Source of the DNA: Plazaster borealis
Lineage: Eukaryota; Echinodermata; Asteroidea; Forcipulatida; Labidiasteridae
Assembly (NCBI GenBank): GCA_021014325.1
Contig: CM037463.1
Span: forward strand, 24,360,526 to 24,424,525
Reading direction: 5' to 3'
DNA: 64,000 nucleotides
Below the pieces are notes generated by a model, which saw only the letters and a program-made list of their open reading frames with translations, was not told the DNA's origin and searched no databases. The translations under genes and the position numbers were made by a program. Below are positions 34,501 to 43,500 of the stretch, in pieces (positions within the stretch are counted from its first letter, which is position 1; the number at the start of each line of letters is the position of its first letter).

Positions 34501-37500
34501 TCATCGTCAGGAGACTGAAGAGTGTTGGAGATGCTGGTCTCTTTATAGGGATTCAGAGGTTTCAGTGTAGAGTCAGCACTGCTCTGATTGGTTCTTCTGA
34601 AAGGAGAACTGTGATTGGAGGGCCCAGAGCTATTGTAAATAACATTATTTTCAGAAATTTGTTGATATTTTGTAATTTCTCCGAAGATGTGGTCCTAAAC
34701 CTTATCAATAAATTGGCTAAGAAAATTGAGAATGTTTACTTTACCTTGACTGTGGAGGAGTTGGGGACCCAAGGGACAACCCACTGTGTCTCTCTGCAGT
34801 AAGTGGTCTATCAATTGATGTGAATGTTAGGGATCTGCTTGGGGGACTGTCATGGGGTGTGTCCGTAAAGCCGTTATGCTGCATTCTCTGAAGCTGCTGT
34901 TCTTGCTGAAAGAGTAACATATGAAATATCTAAAATTGATGAAACTATCTTTCAAAAGTTATTTGTTTGAACATTTTAGAGTCTGGAGGTTTTTTAGAGG
35001 TTACTCCTGTTTGTTATTGTATTTGGCAGCTTCTGCTGTTGTTTGTTTGTTTATTTCAGTCGGGAGGGGCTGGGGTCGATTTCACAAATAGCTAAGATTG
35101 ATCTTAACTGTGTTTCAATCTTAGACCATGTCTGAATTAGCGGCTACAGCTAGATTCTCCTGTGATCATGTGTTCAAGTATAGGACCTCCTTAGCAACAC
35201 CTTTAGCAACAGTCGTAGTCGTAGCTGTACCCGCCAATTCAGATAGAGCCTTAATTGCCAAGCAAAGTGAGAGCCTTAATTGCCAAGCAAAGTGAGGTGT
35301 CACAATACAAATCACTATGGTGATATTGACAACTCATCTTAAGATGAATCTTAGTGCTTTGTGAAATCGAGCCCTGGTCCAGTCAAATAAATTCTAGTTA
35401 TACAAAAATTATTTCACCTCACAAAGTACAAAATAAAAAGTTTTACATCACACTGCAATAACAAGAAACATTGAGGCAAGTTCCTTGATGCGCCAAGGCT
35501 TGTAATGTTTGCCTTGATAAAATAATGAAAAGTAATAATTACAAAAAATGTAAGTAACCAACACACAAACACCGCCATTGAAAAGATTCAATATTAATAC
35601 AACAAGGGGGACATGGGGAACATTTTAGTAAAATATCACAAACTATGAAAAATGTAGTTGTTACTGTATGAAAATTTGGTATTTTTCTTTACGTTTTAAT
35701 ACTTTTAAATTATAAAAAATGCAAAACTCCACTGATAACAAGTCATTTATTGATGCAGTCTCTTTCTGTTTTTAAGATTAAGCTTATGACTTTTCTTTTT
35801 AAACAAGCTTTAGGCTAATTTCTTTTATTATTTGTGTAATATTGTTGTTTTTACTCTTTGCTGGTTTTTTTTCAATTCAATTCAGATACACATTTCTTTC
35901 CATACTTCTTTGAAAAATAATGACAAGTAAATGTAATTATAGAGTAAAGCAAAACAAAATAACAATGAGTAGCAATAAGCAGGATGAACGTAATAAACAT
36001 GATAGAGTATGGGGCTGTTTTGATGAACAGAAGCTTGTAGAAAACAGCCAAACATACAAGCTAACAAACACAAAACAAACAGACAGACAGACACACAAAC
36101 AAAAGGACTCTATTGTGCTGTCTTTTCATGATTGTATCTTACGGTAATGCATTTATGAACGTGTTTCTGGTGAAATGCACATACTAAAATGTGGTATTAT
36201 TGTTATTATTACCATCCCCTGTGAACATAAAACACTTTTAGATGAAAACATTTGTTACATATAGAAAATGCTTTATAATAATTTTCTGGTTGTCAGGGGA
36301 GGATGTGAGGGGAGGGGGGAAAGATGGGGGGGTTGTTAAACTGACCATTCTCCTCATTTCTAGTACTTCATCCTCCAGCCGTTGAACCTTAGCCTCTTTT
36401 TCCTTCACGATGAATCTAAGTTGGTCTACCGTGTTGGCTTCCTGTTGGCTTCGTAGTTGTACCTGCTTGCCAGCCTGCTCTTGGAGCTTCTTGGCTTCTT
36501 GGTGTTGCTTGGTGCTGAGGTCTAGATGCTTCTTCAGCTGGTCCTGCTGGCTCTAGATATTCAAACAGTACAGCAGCGTTATTTAAACCCAGGAGCTACT
36601 TGTGGAACAATCTCTCATTCACATACTCAAGATATTATTATTTTGTTTCAATTGTACTTCAAACACTTGCTAGGAGGAGAGTACCGTCAACACTTCTCAA
36701 GAGTTAAATGGAGTTATAACATTATTACAAGTGGATGGTTTTATGGTTGCTAGCGTTGATGGTAAACACTTCTCCTGAAGCCGAGCAGGGAACACTGCTT
36801 GAAACATCCAGATTTGACTACATCTCAACCCTGGTTCTTCTCAAAACAAACACTCCTGTGGAATGAGGGTTGATGTCTGTGAACGTTCCTGAAAATGGCT
36901 TGTGCGCCTGCGTCCCCCTTAGTAATGATAATAACTGGATTTATATAGCACCAAACTACCATTACTCTATACCCAGAACCTTCCACATGTTAAAATTCAG
37001 GTTTACAGACTCTGAGCATCACCAGAAATACAAAACTACAGGTTTGCACACTGTTTTGTCTCTCTCTTTGGTGATTGTTTTTCTTCTTTTAATGCTTTAG
37101 GACATTTTGAGAAAATCCTGAAATCAGGAAAAATCCTGAGAAATCACATGCCTGACTTCTCCCAAAAGTGATTTTGACTTTGGGTCTGATAAATTACGTT
37201 TCAATTCTATGAGTAATCAAGTATACTTAATACCATTAAGACAAATGAGATTGGATAAATCTTCTCTTACATGTCTTACTTAAACCAGAAAAGCAGTGAT
37301 GCATGTTAAACTCTGTCAGGAAGGGTTTCTTTTCATTTTGATTCTGGTCTTGTAAAAAAATGTCTGGTCCAGTAAATATTTTAAGCTACAAGCCCTGTGG
37401 TTTTGTGGATTTCCACCCAAACTTGGAGCCCTGTACTCACCAGCAACGCTTCGATCAGCTCATTGTCGTGTTTACCCTTGTCCAGCAACGTGGTACCCTG

Positions 37501-40500
37501 CTGCTTCAGTGCTTTCACCTCATTGGACAACACTTTATTACGTGCTTTGGATGCATCAAGTTTCTCCTTTAACTTACGATGATCCTCTTCCAAAGTTTTC
37601 AAATCTAAAGTTGCTTTCTGAAATAAGACAATTTCGATTGAGAAAGGAGTCAAGTATGGTTGAGAAAAATGAAATTCTCAATAATAGTTTACATTAAGAA
37701 TACTGGGTTCTTACATAGTGTACACATCCTAGTAGGTAGATCAAGGCACTTTACAACATTATTATCCCTGTTCATCTGGCACACTTAGACCATTCCTCTA
37801 ACTTTCTCAACTCCCTGAGGAGCATACAACCCCAAGCTGCTTAAATTAGCGCTAAGGGGTTAATCCAATACAATGCAGTCTCAGACCTCGCAGGTTCCCA
37901 TTTATACACCTCGGTTATTAAAGGTACTGTACACGTTTGGTAATTACTCAAAATATATATTAGCATAAAAATTTACCTAGTAACGAGCAACAGAGAGCTG
38001 TTGATAGTATAAAACATTGTGAGAAACGACTCCCTCTGAAGTAACGTAGTTTTTGAGAAAGAGGTAATTTCTCACTAAAATAATAAAAACTTCTTGCAAG
38101 AAGTTTTTATTCCTATCTGAAAGCACACAAATTTGTACAACAAGGGTGTTTTTTCTTTCCTCATTTTCTTGCAACTTCGATAACCAATTGAGCCCAAATT
38201 TTCACAGGCTTGTTATTTTATGAATATGTTGGGATACACCAAGTGAGAACACTGGTCTGTGACTATTACCAAACGTGTACGATGCCTTTAAGAGAAACAA
38301 TTTATGGTTTCCCAAGGACACAAGTGTCATGACCGCAAGTCAAACCCAAATTCTGATGATTAGGCCATCCGAACTTGAGTCCAATATTCTAGACCACTCA
38401 GCCACGACAAGCAAGCACTACAAAAAAAAAAAGAAACCTTGTGATGGAATTTCCAATTAGGAGTTAAGAAAGGATTTGAGAGTAACTTCTCACCTCTTTC
38501 TCTTCTCGTTTTTCCTTCTCCTGTTGTCTGAGTCTCTGTCTCTGACGTTCGTCCATCCTCCCTCCACCCTTGGAGCTCCTTGGCAGGGTAGACGTGATGG
38601 AAGACCTCTCCTCAGAGAACTCCATGGTCATGAACTGTTCCTCTAGGCTCATCTCAGTCCCTGGACGACTTTTAAACTGATCTAATTGCTGATTCAGCTC
38701 AGAGACCTGGCAAGAGGAAGGGGGGTAGTAAGTATCTTGTCTCATAAGCTGGAAGCAGAAGATATCTGTGGTTTTTACTGCGTAACTAAGTTTTAATGTG
38801 TATTTTAATGTTTTTTAGACAGGCAAAACCAAAATGTATTTCACTGCATATAATTATGTGTATATGTGATGCGATCAAGCTAAATGAGTCGTTTGGAGAA
38901 ACAAGCCAAAAAAAACAACTTGTAAATTTAAATGCCAAAATATATCTTATTTTATATTCCTTCCTGATAAATAACATCAACAAGGGGTTAAAATTAGCAT
39001 TGATAGAAAATGTGCCGATGTAGTTTCAATAAACACCTTGACTTTAAACCCCCTTTACTCAGTTTCATTCTCTCGCATCTCTTGGTGTTTCTACTTTCAC
39101 AACTTTTGAACCAAAGGTGATATCAACATGGGGTTTTAACAGTATTAAAGCATAGGTTATGTTCTTTTCAAATATAAAAAAAAAGGAAAAATGACCTGGT
39201 CGACAAATGACTCATTTTGCTTGATCGAATCACATATGTGACAATAACAAACTAAGTATACTAACTAGCAACTGTAAGATAATCTTCCCAAGAAATCCCC
39301 AGATAGTACTTAATATAAAGGACAGTAAAGGTCAAGCAAATCCCGAAATCTGAACCGCGGCAGTAGAATAAATAGCAAGACAAGTTCTCAAGAACAAAAT
39401 CTACACAGCAAAGTAGATATACATGGTACCGTCAGCTCAGTGCTACAAGGTCGTTAATTGTAATTTCATATCCGTAATAATCCAAAGGAAGTTAAAGGCA
39501 TTAATGGTAATTACTCAAAATATATATTAGCATAAAAACTGACTTGGTAACGAGCAACAGAGAGCTGTTGATAGTATAAAACATTGTGAGAAACGACTCC
39601 CTCTGAAGTAACGTAGTTTTTGAGAAAGAGGTAATTTCTCACTAAAATAATAAAAACTTGCAAGAAGTTTTTATTCCTAACTGAGGAAAGCACACAAATT
39701 TGTACAAGGGTGTATTTTCTTTCATCATTTTCTTGCAACTTCGATGACCAATTGAGCCCAAATTTTCACAGGCTTGTTATTTTATGCATATGTTGGGATA
39801 CACCAAGTGAGAACACTGGTCTTTGACAATTACCAAACGTGTACAATGCCTTTAAGTGAAAAATGTATATCAATTTGAAAAAATATATCAAAATCCACAA
39901 GTAAATGTTTTTCTTAGAAATTGAATGTTTCTTTTTGCCAAACAATTACTTTGGAGAACACTCTTGATCAATATATTCCCTTTACCAGGAGCTCCAAAAT
40001 ATGCAAACCCATTTTATGAGATCCGTACAAACTGCAGTAACGACCTTATAGTCATTAGCTGACGACACATGGTGTTACTGCAAACTGACTAGATACATTC
40101 TACTTACCTTGTTTTGCAGGAGGATGATCTGTTGAGATCTTCCTCTCCAGTTACTGTTATCATTCAAGAGACTCTGAATATTAACATTCTCACCTAGCTC
40201 CTTAGAAAGAACCTTGAAACACAACAAACAAATCAAAGAATTTAAGTACAATCAATTCAACAAAATAACAAAGAAAAACCAGAGAACAAGACTTGACCTC
40301 TGTTTCCGGGTTACTTGTAAAAAATAAAGAATTTTGACCAATCGACGGGCATATTGTCATTAAACCTATGTGATAGACGCACACATTCGGGCGTGATTGG
40401 CAAATGGGGTTTCTAACAGTAAATATCCTTATCCATAGTTTTAATTTCGTTTCATGTTAATTTGAACAAACTATTTGTAATTGTATTATACAAAAATTGA

Positions 40501-43500
40501 ACATTTATTAAGAACAACTTATATAGTCTTCGTTTGAGTTTTTGTCTCGTTTTCGATATGCGCGAGACTTGCACAGTCCTGTTGTCGGCTGTCGTAATTT
40601 TCTTTGTATAGCTCTGACTTTATTACCTTATGAGCCACCTTGAGTTCCTGTTTAAGTAAGTTGACTTGATTCCTGAAATCAGTCTGCTTCGCTTGGCTCT
40701 TACTTAGGCTCTCTTGAAGTGTCTTCAACTCTGCAGCCATCGACGCTGCCTAGTGGGACAATAACACCAAACGTTTTCTTTATAAACAAACATTGTAACA
40801 ACTAGAACAGGTACTGCATGTAACAAATCATTCAGTTTCAATAAAATTTAACAGGCTTGCAACTACCTGGAGGCCAAGGCCTCTGTTTCCCTTGGTTTTG
40901 GTCTTGGTCTTGGTGCCCCTTCAAAAGTTTCCCATAGACTTTAAGATTTTCTAATGGAAATTAAAATGGCCTTGCCCTCTCAAAGATGTAATTTCAGGCC
41001 TGATGGATGACAGAATAGTTGCAAGAAAAGCTGGCAGGTGATTGGGACATTTCAATATCACAATTAAATACAATGTTTAATATATTTCACAGGAACTCTT
41101 ACAGGGCTTGAATAGGGGGGGGGGTTGAAATCCACAAGACAGCAGGGCTTGTAGCTCAAAATATTCACTGGACAAGATTTTTTTTTCAAGAACAGATTCA
41201 AAATGAGATAAAAACATTGCTGACACAGTTTAACATGCATTTAACAGCTTTTATATGAACAAGCACTAAGACATGTAAGAGAAGATTTATCTCATTTGTC
41301 TTAATGGTATTAAGTATACTTGATTACTCTTAGAATTGAAAGGTAATTTATCAGACTCAAAGTCTACATTCTGAACATAAGTTGTTTTTGTTAAGATATT
41401 ACACAGTGAGGTATTGTTAATCAATTGAAAAACACAGGACTGTCGGACTTGTCCGGTCATGAGTTTACTGGCCCGACACTAAAATCACTGGCCTCGGGCC
41501 TGTGGTCCAGTGTAAAATACAAGCCCTGTCTTAAATGCATCGTACACGTTTGGTAATTACTAGAAATATCTATTAGCATAAAAACTTACTTGGTAACGAG
41601 CGACGGAGAGCTGTTAATAGTATAAAACATTGTGAGAAACGACTCCCTCTGAAGTAACGTAGTTTTTGAGAAAGAGGTAATTTCTCACTAAAATAATAAA
41701 AACTTCTTGCAAGAAGTTTTTATTCCTAACTGAAAGCACACAAATTTGTACAACAAGGGTGTTTTTTCTTTCATCATTTTCTTGCAACTTCGATGACCAA
41801 TTGAGCCCAAATTTTCACAGGCTTGTTATTTTATGCATATGTTGGGATACACCAAGTGAGAACACTGGTCTGTGACAATTACCAAACGTGTACGATGCCT
41901 TTAACATAATCTCTGAATAAGTGGAGGATGTAAAGTACCTGGTCGATGGATTGTTCTTCACTTAGCGGCATTTTATTATGGGTGCTCTTGCCTCCATTCT
42001 CTCCATGCTGTGACTGTTGTAGAGCCTCCCTAACTTCCTTCTCTTTGTCTCTGACTTTACGAAGGAGCTGCTTCACTTTGGTTTTCTCACCCTCCAGTTC
42101 CGCTGTCAGCTCTCGGTTCTTCTTGGAGAGGTCCACTATCTTGGTTGCCGCTGTGTCACTCGCGAACCCTCCACCTTAAAATGAAATCCACAAAGAGCTT
42201 TCATTTATCGGATTTTGTACAGGGCAGTGTTGTTGGTCTCGAGACCGTCTCAAGACCTTATTTGAGGTCTCGGGTCTTGTCTCGGTCTCAGGCTGCAAAA
42301 GTCTCAGTCTCGGAAGGGCTGGTCTAGATCACGTGAGGACTGGTCTCGGTCTTAGATGGAGAGATCTCGGTCTTGGTCTTGGGCTTCTAGGTCTCAACTA
42401 CAACATTGGTTGGGGGTCTTCCTTTTGCTGCTTTAAAGTCACTGATTTGAAATTTGAACATGGTGGCATTTGTTTAAATTTGATTTTGCAGTTTCAACAA
42501 AAATGCTGGATTAACTTCCTTGCCAAGGAAAAATTGGTTCGGAAAGGAACTGTTTACACATCTCTTGACAGATGTACTAACCTTACAGATGAGACGAGAC
42601 AAGAATCATTTGCTCACATAGTCTTCTACTTACCTCCTAGAGCTAGTCTGTCCTCGTCTCTCTGTTTCTTCAGCTTCCTAATCTCATAGTCTCTCTCACT
42701 CAGCAGCTTGTACAGCCGTCCGGATTCATCTTTAAGCTCCTTGAGTAACAAGAATTTCAAAAAGAAATGGCTGATTAAAGAACAATCTCCTCGTGAATTT
42801 AGAGGACAAAAGAGTGAAATCTAAAACAAAAATGAGGTAGAGATCACGAGATATCTGTGCTTAAAAAGATTTAACCTAGAGAGTGAAAAATAGTTGTCTG
42901 TTTTTGTTATTTCTGATGCAAAATGACTTTCTAACTTACCCTAATCTGACCGTTGAGATGAGCTGTAAGTTCCTCATCAAACTTAACATCATTTGTAACA
43001 GGTTCACTTAACTGAAAATAAGAAGGAAAAAAACATTATCCATACCTTCTTAAGAGTGATCACTATTACAAAGTATATCTAAAATAACAAAATACCAGAC
43101 TACGACATGTCTCAAATCTTATATATTACCCTTCTTGAGTGATTTACATCAAGCATCCTTCCTCACTCTAACAAAACCCATCACCTTCATATAGTAACTC
43201 AACACCCGGCTCTGATTATAGTGTTATATCCGATCTTGTGCATAATCAGTTTACTATAATAGTGCAGTCCTTAATCCAAGAGAATCAAACAAAACACAGA
43301 GTTTGATTTTGAAGAGTTTGCGGTCATTAGGGTGAAACAAATTAAACCCAGCCCTACAAGTATGACTTTATTTGACTCCCTTCATGGCATTGTCACAATT
43401 AAAGCCATACAATGTATAATGAGTGAGTACATAACCCTAAGTTAGGGCCCATTGCAGGAAAGCGACAGTTTGAGAAACTGTGCAAAACTTGGACTGAATA

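Noticed and set aside
42333..42689. 118-codon + strand frame
   Set aside because: It lies antisense across a GGTCTCGG MITE and CCDC13 exon 3, which has strong family support on the - strand.
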